Source: Pseudomonas sp. ACN8
GTDB taxonomy: Bacteria > Pseudomonadota > Gammaproteobacteria > Pseudomonadales > Pseudomonadaceae
Reading direction: 5' to 3'
NCBI RefSeq assembly: GCF_002303925.1
Contig: NZ_MRCS01000008.1
Location: 62,001-126,000 of the forward strand
Length of the DNA: 64,000 nucleotides
Part shown: positions 34,286-44,734 of the stretch, in pieces
How the letters are laid out: each line of letters opens with the position of its first letter
Position numbering within the stretch: position 1 is the first letter of the stretch
Position numbers and translations under genes: made by a program
Notes under the pieces: generated by a model
What the model was told of the DNA's origin: nothing
The model's database searches: none
The model's input: only the letters and a program-made list of their open reading frames with translations

Positions 34286-35230
34286 TCAGGCCTCAGGCCA
34301 AAACGCCCGAATCCCCGCCACACCCTGTGCACCCGCCGCCCAGGCTTTCTCGACCTCAGCCGGGCCGACGCCACCAAGCAGGAACACTGGCTTGCTGAAG
34401 CCCTCGATCAAGCTCGATGCCTGTTCCCAACCCAACGGTTCGGCGCCAGGGTGAGTCAGGGTTGGCTGCACCGGCGACAGGGTCACGAAATCCACCCCCA
34501 TCTGTTCGGCCAGCGCCAGCTCTTCAGCGTTATGGCACGAAGCCGCCAGCCAGCGCGATGCCGGTAACGGTCGGCCAGCCGCTGCGTACTTGCGCAGCTG
34601 CGCCGAGGTAATGTGCCAACCGGCGGACGGGAAGTCGCCCAGCCATTCGAATGGCCCCTTGATCATCAATTGCGCCTTGCCGGCACACAGCCCTGCCGCA
34701 TCCACGGCCAGGTCGCGGTATTTCGGGTCGTAACCGTTTGGTGCACGCAACTGGATCAGTTTGATCCCACCCGCGATGGCTTTCTGGATTCCCCGCAGCA
34801 ACGCCGGGGTTTCCAGGTCTTCCGGGGTGATCAGGTACTGAGCGGGTAGTTTCGCGGCCGCGACGATCGGCTGATTGGCTGCCGGAAACTCGTAATCCGA
34901 TAGATCTCGGGGCGACACCCAGGCCAGTGGTTGGCCTTCGGCGCCGTGGGGCTCGCCGGTAAACGCCGAGACTTCCCAGACATCCAGCAATACCTGTTTG
35001 TCCGGGTAATCGTGCCGGACCTTGATCAGCGGGCGCGCAGCGCCGACCACGATACCCAGCTCCTCATGGAGTTCACGGGCCAGTGCGGTTTCGACCGATT
35101 CATCGGCCTCGACCTTGCCCCCGGGAAACTCCCACAAGCCGCCCTGATGCTGAGAGTCAGCACGACGGGCGATCAGGATTTGGCCACTGCCATCGCGGAT
35201 GACGGCGGCGGCGACATGGACTCGTTTCAC
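34286..35230 (-). CDS. Nudix hydrolase fused to a ThiE-like domain
   Basis: A 314-residue two-domain protein. The N-terminal MutT-type Nudix box is complete (G38-E44, R52-E53, E56-E57, G59) and should hydrolyse oxidised or other nucleoside diphosphate derivatives. The C-terminal half (about 135-314) resembles thiamine-phosphate synthase (LLRGIQKAIAGGIKLIQLR, GWHITSAQL, VDFVTLSPVQPT, VFLLGGVGP) and may be enzymatic or regulatory. GTG at 35230 with GGAGGAG eight bases upstream is the start, and it overlaps the stop of the GST gene (GTGA). Corresponds in position to PA4400. Confidence 0.9.
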   Translation of the reverse strand: MKRVHVAAAVIRDGSGQILIARRADSQHQGGLWEFPGGKVEADESVETALARELHEELGIVVGAARPLIKVRHDYPDKQVLLDVWEVSAFTGEPHGAEGQPLAWVSPRDLSDYEFPAANQPIVAAAKLPAQYLITPEDLETPALLRGIQKAIAGGIKLIQLRAPNGYDPKYRDLAVDAAGLCAGKAQLMIKGPFEWLGDFPSAGWHITSAQLRKYAAAGRPLPASRWLAASCHNAEELALAEQMGVDFVTLSPVQPTLTHPGAEPLGWEQASSLIEGFSKPVFLLGGVGPAEVEKAWAAGAQGVAGIRAFWPEA

Positions 35231-35859
35231 CTTTGCAACTCCTCCAGTCCAGCCTTCTGCCAGGCCTTGAATGCTGGCCATTGGTAGAGGGTTTCAACAT
35301 AGGCTTCGTCGGCCGCGGACAGCTTCACCCGATAGGTGCGCAGGCGCACGGCGATGGGTGCAAAGAACGCGTCGGCCAACGTGATGCGGCCAAACAGGTA
35401 CGGACCGCCCTCGGTCGCAGCGGCACGACACTCGGCCCACAACGCCGACATGCGCTCGATGTCCGCCAGGACATCGGCCGGGACCGGCGACAGTGCTGCG
35501 TCATGGCTCAGGTCGAACGGCATGTTGCCGCGCATGGCGAAAAAGCCACTGTGCATCTGCGCGCAGGCCGAACGCGCCTGGGCACGGGCGGCAGTGTCTT
35601 TGGGCCACAGGTTCGCGTCGGGAAACTGTTCCGCCAGATATTCGGCAATCGCCAGGGAGTCGGCGATGGTGCCGTGTTCGGTTTTCAGCAGCGGGACCTT
35701 GCCGCTCGGTGAATGCTTGAGCAGACGCTCACGGGTGTCCGGCTGGTTCAGCTTGATCAGTTCTTCGGTGTAGGAAGCGCCGGTCAGGTCGAGGGCCAAG
35801 GCGCCTCGCAGGGACCAGGAAGAAAGCAGTTTGTCGCCGATGATCAGGTGCAGGCTCAT
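35227..35859 (-). CDS. Glutathione S-transferase family protein
   Basis: A 210-residue GST: an N-terminal thioredoxin-fold domain with the motif SPSGKVPLL and TIADSLAIAEYL (glutathione site), and an all-helical C-terminal domain. The N-terminus has LLSSWSLRGALAL, with Ser residues where the catalytic Tyr/Ser/Cys of several GST classes lies. The substrate is unknown. The ATG is at 35859, and the stop overlaps the GTG of the Nudix-ThiE gene, so translation is probably coupled. Corresponds to PA4401 in position. Confidence 0.93.
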   Translation of the reverse strand: MSLHLIIGDKLLSSWSLRGALALDLTGASYTEELIKLNQPDTRERLLKHSPSGKVPLLKTEHGTIADSLAIAEYLAEQFPDANLWPKDTAARAQARSACAQMHSGFFAMRGNMPFDLSHDAALSPVPADVLADIERMSALWAECRAAATEGGPYLFGRITLADAFFAPIAVRLRTYRVKLSAADEAYVETLYQWPAFKAWQKAGLEELQR

Positions 35860-35916
35860 GTTCGGGACCTTTGGGATGAGGGAGACAGGCCAGTCTAGCT
35901 AGTGACTGACAGATCG

Positions 35917-35995
35917 CCATCGCGAGCAGGCTCGCTCCAACAGTGGTTCGAGGTGTACACAAATCCAATGTGGGAGCGAGCCTGCTCGCGATAGG
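35917..35995. repeat. REP pair in outward orientation
   Basis: The left element ends GCAGGCTCGCTCCAACA (one A for C) and the right one is TGTGGGAGCGAGCCTGCTCG, in the same inward-facing order as the pair at 34178. The pair lies between argJ and the GST gene. Confidence 0.88.
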
Positions 35996-36022
35996 CCGGG
36001 GTCGCGCTCGACCGACTCGGTC

Positions 36023-37240
36023 TTACGTACGGTACTCGGCGTTGATCTTCACGTATTCGTGGGACAGGTCGGTGGTCCAGATGGTTTCGCTGCAATCGCC
36101 ACGACCCAACTCGATACGGATGGTAATTTCTTCCTGCTGCATCACCGCCGCGCCCTGGGCTTCGGTATAGGTCGCCGCGCGCGCGCCACGACTGGCAATG
36201 CACACTTCACCGAGGAATACGTCGATCTTGCTCACGTCCAGGTTCGGCACACCGGCACGGCCTACGGCCGCCAGGATACGGCCCCAGTTCGGGTCCGAGG
36301 CGAACAGCGCGGTCTTGATCAGCGGCGAGTGGGCCACGGTGTAACCGACATCCAGACATTCCTGGTGATTGCCGCCGCCGTTGACTTCAACGGTGACGAA
36401 TTTGGTCGCGCCTTCACCGTCGCGAACGATGGCCTGGGCCACGTCCATGCACACTTCGAACACCGCTTGCTTGAGCTTGGCGAACAGCTCGCCTTCGGCA
36501 CGGGTGATTTCCGGCAACGCCGCCTGACCGGTAGCGATCAGCATGCAGCAGTCGTTGGTCGAGGTGTCGCCATCGATGGTGATACGGTTGAACGATTTGT
36601 TGGCGCCGTCCAGCATCAGGTTTTGCAGCACGTCGCGGGAGACTTTGGCGTCGGTGGCGATGTAGCCGAGCATGGTCGCCATGTTCGGGCGAATCATGCC
36701 GGCGCCTTTGCTGATCCCGGTAACGGTGACGGTCACACCGTCGTGCTGGAACTGACGGCTGGCACCTTTTGGCAGGGTGTCGGTGGTCATGATGCCGGTG
36801 GCGGCAGCTTCCCAGTTATGGATCGACAGGTCGTCGAGGGCCGCTTGCAGCGCGCCTTCGATTTTCTCGACGGGCAGCGGCTCGCCGATCACACCGGTGG
36901 AATACGGCAGCACCTGGCTGGCATCGACACCGGTCAACTCGGCCAGTTTCGCGCAAGTGCGCTCGGCGGCGGCCAGGCCAGGCTCGCCGGTGCCGGCGTT
37001 GGCGTTGCCGGTGTTGGTCAGCAGGTAACGCACAGCACCTTGCACGCGTTGTTTGGCCAGGATCACCGGTGCGGCGCAAAAGGCGTTCAGGGTGAACACG
37101 CCGGCAACCGTGGAGCCTTCTACACAGCGCATGACCACAACATCCTTGCGCCCCGGGCGCTTGATGCCAGCCGAGGCGATACCGAGTTCAAAACCGGCAA
37201 CCGGGTGCAACGTTGGCAAAGGACCAAGACCAACAGCCAT
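36023..37240 (-). CDS. argJ: Bifunctional ornithine acetyltransferase/NAGS
   Basis: A 405-residue enzyme that transfers the acetyl group between acetylornithine and glutamate and can make acetylglutamate, in arginine synthesis. It cleaves itself between Ala188 and Thr189 ([16 protein letters not shown]), and Thr189 is the nucleophile. GGAGCG lies before the ATG. It is downstream of secA on the same strand, with a 121-base gap. Corresponds to PA4402. Confidence 0.97.
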   Translation of the reverse strand: MAVGLGPLPTLHPVAGFELGIASAGIKRPGRKDVVVMRCVEGSTVAGVFTLNAFCAAPVILAKQRVQGAVRYLLTNTGNANAGTGEPGLAAAERTCAKLAELTGVDASQVLPYSTGVIGEPLPVEKIEGALQAALDDLSIHNWEAAATGIMTTDTLPKGASRQFQHDGVTVTVTGISKGAGMIRPNMATMLGYIATDAKVSRDVLQNLMLDGANKSFNRITIDGDTSTNDCCMLIATGQAALPEITRAEGELFAKLKQAVFEVCMDVAQAIVRDGEGATKFVTVEVNGGGNHQECLDVGYTVAHSPLIKTALFASDPNWGRILAAVGRAGVPNLDVSKIDVFLGEVCIASRGARAATYTEAQGAAVMQQEEITIRIELGRGDCSETIWTTDLSHEYVKINAEYRT

Positions 37241-37360
37241 GAATGCGCTCCTTTATAAATGATGTCAGCACCGTTTCAGCAGAACGGCGGTTCGAATGGT
37301 AAAACGCCGCGACGGCAGAAGCCGGTCGCGGCGCGGGTATTTCAGCGATTGAAACGGGTT

Positions 37361-40096
37361 TTACTGAATCTGCCCGTGGCAATGCTTGAACTTCTTGCCC
37401 GAACCGCAGTAGCACAGCTCATTGCGACCCAGCTTCTGCTCGTTGCGAACCGGCGCGGCAGCAAGGGCAACATCGACCTCTTCGCCCAACACTTCCGGCT
37501 GCTCAAGGCCTGGGGCTTCTTCATGCAGGAACTGCATGCGAGCGGCCAGTGCCTCGGCTTCCTGACGCAGGCGCTGCTCTTCTTCGATCGGGTCTTCGCG
37601 GCGAACCTGAACGTGGGACAGCACACGGATCGAGTCGCGCTTGATCGAGTCCAGCAATTCGGAGAACAGGGTGAAGGACTCGCGCTTGTATTCCTGCTTC
37701 GGGTTCTTCTGGGCATAACCACGCAAGTGGATACCGTGGCGCAGGTGATCCATGGTCGACAGGTGGTCTTTCCACAGGTCGTCCAGTACGCGTAGAACGA
37801 TTTGCTTCTCGAAGGTGCGCAGCGCTTCGGCGCCCGCCTGGTCTTCTTTCTCGTTGTACGCCGCGATCAGTTCCTGCATCAGTTTCTCGCGCAGGGTTTC
37901 TTCGTACAGGTGATCGTCTTCGTCGAGCCATTGCTGGATCGGCAACGTCACACCGAAATCACTCTGCAATGCAGCTTCCAGACCGGCCACGTCCCACTGC
38001 TCAGGCAGCGATTGCGGAGGAATGTGTGCGCTGACGGTGGCGTCGAGCACATCCTGACGGAAGTCAGCGATGGTCTCGCCAATGTTGTCGGCGGCCAGCA
38101 ACGTGTTACGCATGTGATAGATCACTTTACGCTGTTCGTTGTTGACGTCGTCAAACTCAAGCAGTTGTTTACGAATGTCGAAGTTGCGGCCTTCAACCTT
38201 GCGCTGGGCCTTTTCGATGGCGTTGGTCACCATGCGGTGCTCGATCGCTTCGCCAGGCTGCATGCCCAGGGCCTTCATGAAGTTCTTCACCCGGTCAGAG
38301 GCGAAAATGCGCATCAGGCTGTCTTCCAGCGACAGATAGAAACGACTGGAACCGGCGTCGCCCTGACGACCGGCACGACCACGCAGCTGGTTGTCGATAC
38401 GGCGCGATTCGTGACGCTCGGAGGCAATCACCTGCAAACCGCCCGACTCGAGCACTTGCTGGTGACGCTTCTGCCAGTCGGCCTTGATCTGGGCGATCTG
38501 CTCAGGGGTCGGGTTTTCCAGGGAAGCCACTTCCACTTCCCAGTTACCGCCCAAGAGGATATCGGTACCACGACCGGCCATGTTAGTGGCGATGGTCAGC
38601 GCGCCCGGGCGACCGGCCTGGGCAATGATCTCGGCTTCCTTTTCGTGGAACTTGGCGTTCAGAACCTTGTGTTCGATGCCTTCCTTCACGAGCAGACTGG
38701 ACATGTGCTCGGAGGTTTCGATGGTGGCGGTACCGACCAGAACCGGACGGCCCGCGGCCATGCTTTCCTTGATATCAGCCACGATTGCCGCGTATTTCTC
38801 GTCGGCGGTCAGGAACACCAGGTCGTTGTAGTCTTTACGGGCCAGCGGCTTGTTCGGTGGAATCACCATGACCTGCAGGCCATAGATCTGGTGGAACTCG
38901 AACGCTTCGGTGTCGGCCGTACCGGTCATGCCGGACAGTTTGTTGTACAGACGGAAGTAGTTCTGGAAGGTGGTCGATGCCAGGGTCTGGCTTTCGGCCT
39001 GGATGTTCAGGTTTTCCTTGGCTTCGATGGCCTGGTGCAGGCCTTCGGACAAGCGGCGGCCCGGCATGGTGCGACCGGTGTGTTCGTCGACCAGTACGAC
39101 CTGACCGTCCTGCACGATGTATTCGACGTTGCGATGGAACAGCTTGTGCGCGCGCAGACCGGCGTAGACGTGAGTCAGCAGGCTCAGGTTGTGCGCCGAG
39201 TACAGGCTCTCGCCTTCAGCCAGCAGGCCGATGCGGGTCAGCATTTCTTCGACGTACTGGTGACCGGCTTCGTTGAGTTCGACCTGACGGGACTTCTCGT
39301 CAACGGTGTAGTGGCCGGCCTTGGTGACTTCGCCTTCCACTTCTTCGACGTGCAACTCAAGCGTCGGGATCAGTTTGTTGACTTCGATGTACAGCTTGGA
39401 GCTGTCCTCGGCCTGACCGGAAATGATCAGCGGGGTACGGGCTTCGTCGATGAGGATGGAGTCGACTTCGTCGATCACGGCAAAGTTGAGTTCGCGCTGG
39501 AATTTTTCTTCCATGCTGAACGCCATGTTGTCGCGCAGGTAATCGAAACCGAATTCGTTGTTGGTGCCGTAGGTGATATCGGCGGCGTAGGCCGCGCGCT
39601 TCTCTTCCGGCGGCTGGAACGGCGTGACAACGCCGACCGTCAGGCCGAGGAATTCATACAGCGGGCGCATCCAGTTGGCGTCACGGCGGGCCAGGTAGTC
39701 GTTCACCGTGACAACGTGCACGCCGTTGCCGGACAGCGCGTTGAGGTAAACGCCCAGTGTTGCCACCAGGGTCTTGCCTTCACCGGTACGCATTTCCGCG
39801 ATCATGCCTTCATGCAAGGTCATGCCGCCGATCAGCTGGACATCGAAGTGGCGCATGCCCATGACACGCTTGCCGGCTTCGCGGGCGACCGCAAAGGCTT
39901 CTGGCAGCAGCTTGTCGAGGGATTCCCCTTTGGCGATGCGGGCCTTGAACTCGCTGGTCTTGGCACGCAATTGATCGTCCGAAAGGGCCACCATTTGCTC
40001 TTCGAAGGCATTGACGAGTTGCACCGTCTTGAGCATGCGTTTGACTTCACGCTCGTTCTTGCTTCCAAAAAGTTTCTTTAACAAAGGCGCAAACAT
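37361..40096 (-). CDS. secA: Preprotein translocase ATPase SecA
   Basis: A 911-residue SecA that pushes preproteins through SecYEG with ATP. Walker A is GEGKT at 105-109; the Walker B region is [13 protein letters not shown], with the preprotein crosslinking domain and the DEAD motor II (GRAGRQGD) further on. The C-terminal zinc tail has Cys895, Cys897, Cys906 and His907 and binds SecB. The start at 40096 ([12 protein letters not shown]) is used. Corresponds to PA4403. Confidence 0.98.
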   Translation of the reverse strand: MFAPLLKKLFGSKNEREVKRMLKTVQLVNAFEEQMVALSDDQLRAKTSEFKARIAKGESLDKLLPEAFAVAREAGKRVMGMRHFDVQLIGGMTLHEGMIAEMRTGEGKTLVATLGVYLNALSGNGVHVVTVNDYLARRDANWMRPLYEFLGLTVGVVTPFQPPEEKRAAYAADITYGTNNEFGFDYLRDNMAFSMEEKFQRELNFAVIDEVDSILIDEARTPLIISGQAEDSSKLYIEVNKLIPTLELHVEEVEGEVTKAGHYTVDEKSRQVELNEAGHQYVEEMLTRIGLLAEGESLYSAHNLSLLTHVYAGLRAHKLFHRNVEYIVQDGQVVLVDEHTGRTMPGRRLSEGLHQAIEAKENLNIQAESQTLASTTFQNYFRLYNKLSGMTGTADTEAFEFHQIYGLQVMVIPPNKPLARKDYNDLVFLTADEKYAAIVADIKESMAAGRPVLVGTATIETSEHMSSLLVKEGIEHKVLNAKFHEKEAEIIAQAGRPGALTIATNMAGRGTDILLGGNWEVEVASLENPTPEQIAQIKADWQKRHQQVLESGGLQVIASERHESRRIDNQLRGRAGRQGDAGSSRFYLSLEDSLMRIFASDRVKNFMKALGMQPGEAIEHRMVTNAIEKAQRKVEGRNFDIRKQLLEFDDVNNEQRKVIYHMRNTLLAADNIGETIADFRQDVLDATVSAHIPPQSLPEQWDVAGLEAALQSDFGVTLPIQQWLDEDDHLYEETLREKLMQELIAAYNEKEDQAGAEALRTFEKQIVLRVLDDLWKDHLSTMDHLRHGIHLRGYAQKNPKQEYKRESFTLFSELLDSIKRDSIRVLSHVQVRREDPIEEEQRLRQEAEALAARMQFLHEEAPGLEQPEVLGEEVDVALAAAPVRNEQKLGRNELCYCGSGKKFKHCHGQIQ

Positions 40097-40403
40097 ATCG
40101 GCAGGATCTTCCACACTAAAGGGATGGAGGGCGGCCCCGTGAGTCGCCCGAGCAGCCCTCATGGCCGCATGCGAACGAGCATTCTACCCGGAAACGATGG
40201 AGAGGAAAGTGGCGATATTCCACGATGCTGGCACAGCGCTTTGACGGGGCTCACTTAAAATAAGGGCGTTTTGCTCAACTTCAAGCCGTTCCAGGCAGAA
40301 GTTAGTTGTTGATTTAATGGGCAAAGCACCCACAAAAGCAATGGGCGGGTGCATCCGGCGCTTTCTGCTACCATGGCGCCTCTGTTACTTCAGGTGTCTG
40401 ATC
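40097..40403. other. Divergent promoter region of secA and DUF721
   Basis: No gene is seen in 307 bases between divergent starts. It must contain the promoters of secA (minus) and the DUF721 gene (plus). A GCACCC...GGGTGC hairpin with a short T-run on the minus strand (about 40327-40356) is close to the DUF721 side; it may be the relic of a terminator of a gene no longer present, but this is a guess. Confidence 0.45.
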
Positions 40404-40862
40404 ATGGCATTTCGCCCACTTACGGCCAAAGTACCTGCCGTTCTACTACGCGAAGCCAAGCCGCTGAAAGCCATTCTCGGCCACGCCCAACGTCTGGGTC
40501 ATCTGCAGCGTTTGCTCGAAAGCCAATTGCAACCCGCCGCTCGCGAGCATTGCCACGTGGCTTCCTGGCGCGAGGGCAGTTTGTTGCTGATTGTCACCGA
40601 CGGCCATTGGGCAACCCGCCTGCGCTACCAGCAAAAACGCCTGCAACGACAACTGCAAATGTTCGACGAGTTTGCCAATCTGACCCGGATCCTGTTCAAA
40701 GTTCAACCGCCGACCATTCAGCAAGGTGCGGCCGGGCACACCATGGATTTGTCCAACGACGCGGCAGCGACCATTCAGGCCACGGCCGATGGCATCAGCG
40801 ACCCGAATCTGCGGGCAGCGCTGGAGCGACTGGCGGCGCACGCCAAAACCAAATCCTCATAG
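40404..40862 (+). CDS. DUF721 domain-containing protein
   Basis: A 152-residue protein of the DUF721 family (DciA-like): MAFRPLTAKVPAVLLREAKPLKAILGHAQRLGHL, then a beta-rich part (VASWREGSLLLIVTDGHWATRLRYQ) typical of the KH-like core. DciA proteins load or help the replicative helicase DnaB in bacteria that lack DnaC; this is therefore the likely role, though not proven for this protein. The C-terminal tail is acidic and flexible. It is divergent from secA, as in P. aeruginosa (PA4405). Confidence 0.88.
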   Translation: MAFRPLTAKVPAVLLREAKPLKAILGHAQRLGHLQRLLESQLQPAAREHCHVASWREGSLLLIVTDGHWATRLRYQQKRLQRQLQMFDEFANLTRILFKVQPPTIQQGAAGHTMDLSNDAAATIQATADGISDPNLRAALERLAAHAKTKSS

Positions 40863-40868
40863 GCACCC

Positions 40869-40946
40869 CTTGCTCGCGAAGGCGGCATGACACTCAACAA
40901 TGATGTTGCCTGACACACCGATTCGCGAGCAGGCTCGCTCCCACAG
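40869..40946. repeat. REPIN with truncated left arm
   Basis: The left arm keeps only CCTTGCTCGCGAAGGCGG, while the right arm is complete (GAGCAGGCTCGCTCCCACAG); the inner inverted pair TGACA/TGTCA is degenerate. It begins directly after the DUF721 stop and precedes the convergent HerA-like gene. Confidence 0.85.
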
Positions 40947-40964
40947 TTAAATTGTGTCCGCTCG

Positions 40965-42455
40965 CTACCGGCGTTTTTTGCTGCCCAACAACGAGCCCAT
41001 CAAGCCGCGCACCAACTGTCGGCCAATCTGGTTCGCCGCCTGTTGCATCGCCGATTTCAGCGCCTTCCCGGCCGCTGTGCCGAGGAACTCTCCGGCCTGT
41101 TCGGTGAAACTCGGTTCCTGTTTGTCCTGCTCCGCTTCGGGCTCGGGTGCCAGTCCCTTGCGTCCCATCAGCACTTCATAGGCTGATTCGCGATCGATCG
41201 GTTGGTCATAACGCCCTTTGAACGGCGAGCCTGCGATCAATATCGTGCGCTCGGTTTCGGTCAAAGGCCCGATCCGCGATTGCGGCGGTGCGACCAGCAC
41301 CCGTTGGACCATTTCCGGCGTGCCCTTTTCCTGCAAGGTGCCGACCAGCGCCTCACCGATCCCGAGTTCGGTCAACACCGACAACGCATCGAACGCAGGA
41401 TTTGGCCGAAAACCTTCGGCCACCGCGCGCAGGGACTTCTGCTCCTTGGCGGTGAACGCTCGCAGACCGTGCTGGATGCGCAAACCCAACTGCGCCAGCA
41501 CATCATCCGGCAGGTCACCCGGCGACTGGGTGACGAAATACACGCCCACGCCTTTCGAGCGAATCAGCCTCACGACCTGTTCCAGACGATCACGCAATGC
41601 CTGGGGCGTGCCGTTGAACAACAGGTGAGCCTCGTCGAAGAACAGCGCCAGCAGCGGTTTGTCGGCATCGCCACGCTCCGGCAGTTGCTCGAACAGCTCG
41701 GCCAGCAGCCACAGCAGGAATGTCGCATAGACTTTCGGCGCTTCATGCACCAGGCGGCTGGCATCGAGCAAATGAATGCGTCCGCGGCCATCCGCCGTCG
41801 GCTGGAGGATATCTTCGAGTTGCAGCGCTGGCTCGCCGAACAAGGCTTCGGCGCCCTGTTGCTCCAGGGTCGCCAGACGTCGCAGCAATGCCTGGCTGGA
41901 ACCGGTGGTCATCAATGCCGCATCGTCGCCCAGCAACTGGGGGTTGTCCCGCAGATGATTGAGCAACGCCTTCAGATCCTTGAGATCGAGCAACAACAGG
42001 CCTTCGCGGTCCGCCACCTTGAACGCGGCGTACAGCGCCGACTGCTGACTGTCGGTCAGCTCCAGCAGGCTGCCCAGCAGCAGCGGGCCCATTTCACTCA
42101 AGGTTGTACGTAAAGGATGACCGGACTGACCGTGTATGTCCCACAACGTCACCGGATAAGCCTGAGGTTTGTGGTTGAGCCAGGGCATCCCGGCAATCCG
42201 CTCGGCGATCTTGCCCTGGGGGTTGCCGGCGGCGCCGAGGCCGCACAGGTCACCCTTGATGTCAGCGGCGAACACCGCCACGCCGGCATCGCTGAAGGCT
42301 TCGGCCATTCGTTGCAAAGTGACGGTCTTGCCGGTGCCGGTCGCGCCCGCGATCAATCCGTGGCGGTTCGCCAGGCGCATGGCCTGGGCAATCGGCTGCC
42401 CTTTGAGATCGGCGCCGATAACGAGTTGCAATGAGTCAGGCATTTGGTCACCCAT
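40965..42455 (-). CDS. HerA-like ATPase (DUF853)
   Basis: A 496-residue P-loop ATPase of the HerA/FtsK clade. Walker A is GATGTGKT at 37-44 and Walker B is LLALFFDEAHLLF. The C-terminal part (about 385-496) ends in a Lys/Arg tail (GSLLGSKKRR). Family members are proposed DNA-pumping helicases, but this bacterial DUF853 branch has no agreed function. The ATG at 42455 is used; a GTG at 42476 is also open. It converges with DUF721 and diverges from the chemoreceptor gene. No nuclease gene (NurA) is next to it. Confidence 0.85.
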   Translation of the reverse strand: MGDQMPDSLQLVIGADLKGQPIAQAMRLANRHGLIAGATGTGKTVTLQRMAEAFSDAGVAVFAADIKGDLCGLGAAGNPQGKIAERIAGMPWLNHKPQAYPVTLWDIHGQSGHPLRTTLSEMGPLLLGSLLELTDSQQSALYAAFKVADREGLLLLDLKDLKALLNHLRDNPQLLGDDAALMTTGSSQALLRRLATLEQQGAEALFGEPALQLEDILQPTADGRGRIHLLDASRLVHEAPKVYATFLLWLLAELFEQLPERGDADKPLLALFFDEAHLLFNGTPQALRDRLEQVVRLIRSKGVGVYFVTQSPGDLPDDVLAQLGLRIQHGLRAFTAKEQKSLRAVAEGFRPNPAFDALSVLTELGIGEALVGTLQEKGTPEMVQRVLVAPPQSRIGPLTETERTILIAGSPFKGRYDQPIDRESAYEVLMGRKGLAPEPEAEQDKQEPSFTEQAGEFLGTAAGKALKSAMQQAANQIGRQLVRGLMGSLLGSKKRR

Positions 42456-42631
42456 GATTAATCTTTGGTCCTGCACGGCCGATAGAGATTACGACAAAGC
42501 AGTCAGACACGATCTGGTCGGAAATTTCCCTAAGGAGAGTCGGAAAATTCACTTGCTTTCAACCTTGCCCGTCGTGCGTCCCTTTATAAAAGCACGCGCT
42601 GGACATTAAGACCTTAGCGGAACCCCAAGCC

Positions 42632-44521
42632 ATGAACAAAAATCTGCGTTTCAGCCATAAAATCCTGCTTGCCGCCGCCCTCATTGTGATTGCCGCCTTC
42701 GCCTCATTCACGCTGTACAACGACTATTTGCAGCGCAATGCCATCCGCGAAAACCTGGAAAATTATCTGCAGGAAATGGGCGGAGTAACCGCCAACAATA
42801 TCCAGACCTGGTTGAACGGGCGCAGCCTGCTGATTGAAAACCTGTCACAAACTGTCGCGCTCAACCCCGATGCCGACAACGTTTCCAGCCTGCTTGTACA
42901 AAAAGCCGTCACCTCGACCTTCATGGGCGCCTACCTCGGCAGCAAGGATGGCTCTTTCATCATTCGCCCGGACAGCAAGATGCCCGACGGCTATGACCCG
43001 CGTGCACGCCCTTGGTACAAGAGCGCGCAAGGCAGCAGCGGTTCGGCATTGACCGAGCCGTATATTGATCTTGCCTCCGGTCAACTGGTGATTTCCATTG
43101 TCGACAGCGTTATCAAGGACGGCCAGAACATCGGCGTGGTCGGTGGCGACCTGAGCTTGCAGGTGATCGCCGACAGCCTTGGCTCGCTGGATTTCGACGG
43201 CATGGGTTATGCCTTCCTGGTCAGTTCCGACGGCAAGATCCTGGTACATCCCGACAAAGCGCTGGCGATGAAGACGCTCAAGGATGTCTACCCGCAAGAC
43301 ACACCAGCCATCAGCAGCGCAATGAGCGAAGTCCAGGTCGACGGCAAAACCCGCATCGTGACCTTCACCCCGATCAAAGGCCTGTCGTCGGTCAACTGGT
43401 ACATCGGTGTGTCGGTCGATAAGGAAAAAGCCTACTCGATGCTCAGCGAGTTCCGCGCCTCGGCTGTGGTTGCGACCATCATTGCCGTGGCCATCATCAT
43501 CGCCCTGCTCGGCATGCTGATTCGCATCCTGATCCAGCCGTTGCACGTCATGACCCGCGCCATGGCCGACATCGCTGACGGCGAAGGCGACCTGACCAAG
43601 CGTCTGACCATCCAGAACAATGACGAATTCGGCACCCTCGGCACCGCGTTCAACCGTTTCGTCGAGCGCATTCACGGCTCGATCCGCGAAGTGTCCTCGG
43701 CCACCGGGCAAGTCAACGAAGTGGCATTGCGCGTAGTGGCCGCTTCCAACTCGTCGATGTTCAACTCCGACCAGCAAGCCTCGCGCACCAGCAGCGTCGC
43801 GGCCGCCATCAACCAGCTCGGCGCCGCCGCCCAGGAAATTGCCCGTAACGCCGCTCAGGCTTCGAGCCAGGCCAGCGATGCCCGCAACCTGGCCGAGGAC
43901 GGCCAGCAAGTGGTGGACCGCAGTATCGTGGCGATGAATCAACTGTCGAGCATGCTCAGCGCATCGAGCTCCAACATCGAATCGCTGAACAGCAAAACCG
44001 TGAACATCGGGCAGATTCTCGAAGTGATCACCAGCATTTCCCAACAAACCAACTTGCTGGCACTCAACGCCGCCATCGAAGCCGCCCGCGCCGGTGAAGC
44101 CGGTCGTGGGTTTGCCGTGGTTGCGGACGAAGTGCGCAATCTGGCACACCGCACGCAGGAATCGGCGCAACAGGTGCAAACCATGATCGAAGAGCTGCAG
44201 GTCGGCGCCCGGGAATCGGTCAGCACCATGAGTGACAGTCAGCGCCACAGTCAGGACAGCGTGGAAATCGCCAACCTCGCGGGCGAACGACTGAACAGTG
44301 TGACACTGCGTATCGGTGAAATCGACGGCATGAACCAGTCGGTGGCTACCGCGACCGAAGAACAGACCGCCGTGGTGGAGTCGATCAACGTCGACATCAT
44401 CGAGATCAACACGCTGAATCAGGAAGGCGTGGAAAACCTGCAATCGACATTGCGCGCGTGCTCGGACCTTGAGCAGCAGGCGGCGCGGTTGAAGCAGTTG
44501 GTAGGCAGTTTCCGAATCTAG
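42632..44521 (+). CDS. pctA: Amino-acid chemoreceptor (dCache MCP), PctA-like
   Basis: A 629-residue methyl-accepting chemotaxis protein. After an N-terminal membrane helix (10-30) comes a periplasmic dCache domain (about 35-275), a second helix (about 280-305), HAMP and the signalling domain with the hairpin tip [39 protein letters not shown]. The residues of the amino-acid motif fall at Tyr121, Arg126, Trp128, Tyr129, Tyr144, Asp146 and Asp173, the same numbers as in P. aeruginosa PctA, which has the same length. It should sense most L-amino acids. It stands in the region that holds pctABC in P. aeruginosa, but as a single copy. Confidence 0.93.
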   Translation: MNKNLRFSHKILLAAALIVIAAFASFTLYNDYLQRNAIRENLENYLQEMGGVTANNIQTWLNGRSLLIENLSQTVALNPDADNVSSLLVQKAVTSTFMGAYLGSKDGSFIIRPDSKMPDGYDPRARPWYKSAQGSSGSALTEPYIDLASGQLVISIVDSVIKDGQNIGVVGGDLSLQVIADSLGSLDFDGMGYAFLVSSDGKILVHPDKALAMKTLKDVYPQDTPAISSAMSEVQVDGKTRIVTFTPIKGLSSVNWYIGVSVDKEKAYSMLSEFRASAVVATIIAVAIIIALLGMLIRILIQPLHVMTRAMADIADGEGDLTKRLTIQNNDEFGTLGTAFNRFVERIHGSIREVSSATGQVNEVALRVVAASNSSMFNSDQQASRTSSVAAAINQLGAAAQEIARNAAQASSQASDARNLAEDGQQVVDRSIVAMNQLSSMLSASSSNIESLNSKTVNIGQILEVITSISQQTNLLALNAAIEAARAGEAGRGFAVVADEVRNLAHRTQESAQQVQTMIEELQVGARESVSTMSDSQRHSQDSVEIANLAGERLNSVTLRIGEIDGMNQSVATATEEQTAVVESINVDIIEINTLNQEGVENLQSTLRACSDLEQQAARLKQLVGSFRI

Positions 44522-44534
44522 CGTCTGAACTGGC

Positions 44535-44604
44535 GCCATCGCGAGCAAGCTCGCTCCCACAGGGTTAAACGGTGACTGTGTAGGAGCGAGCCGGCTCCGG
44601 GCGG
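44535..44604. repeat. Degenerate REP pair in outward orientation
   Basis: GCGAGCAAGCTCGCTCCCAC on the left and GTAGGAGCGAGCCGGCTCCG on the right; both carry substitutions in the GC-rich stem. The remaining part of this 213-base gap before the glycosyltransferase holds no gene. Confidence 0.8.
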
Positions 44605-44734
44605 CGTTCCGACGATAGCGGCCTGCCAAACACTACAAAACCCCGCTGACGCCCCCACCCGCACAACCCAAACCGAACATCTATCCTTCATATAGGTCAA
44701 CCAAAGGAGTACAGGGACCGGAGGATCGTTCATC

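Noticed and set aside
37802..40081. Plus-strand frame of 759 codons over secA
   Set aside because: It is the antisense shadow of secA; the sequence is biased and without domains.
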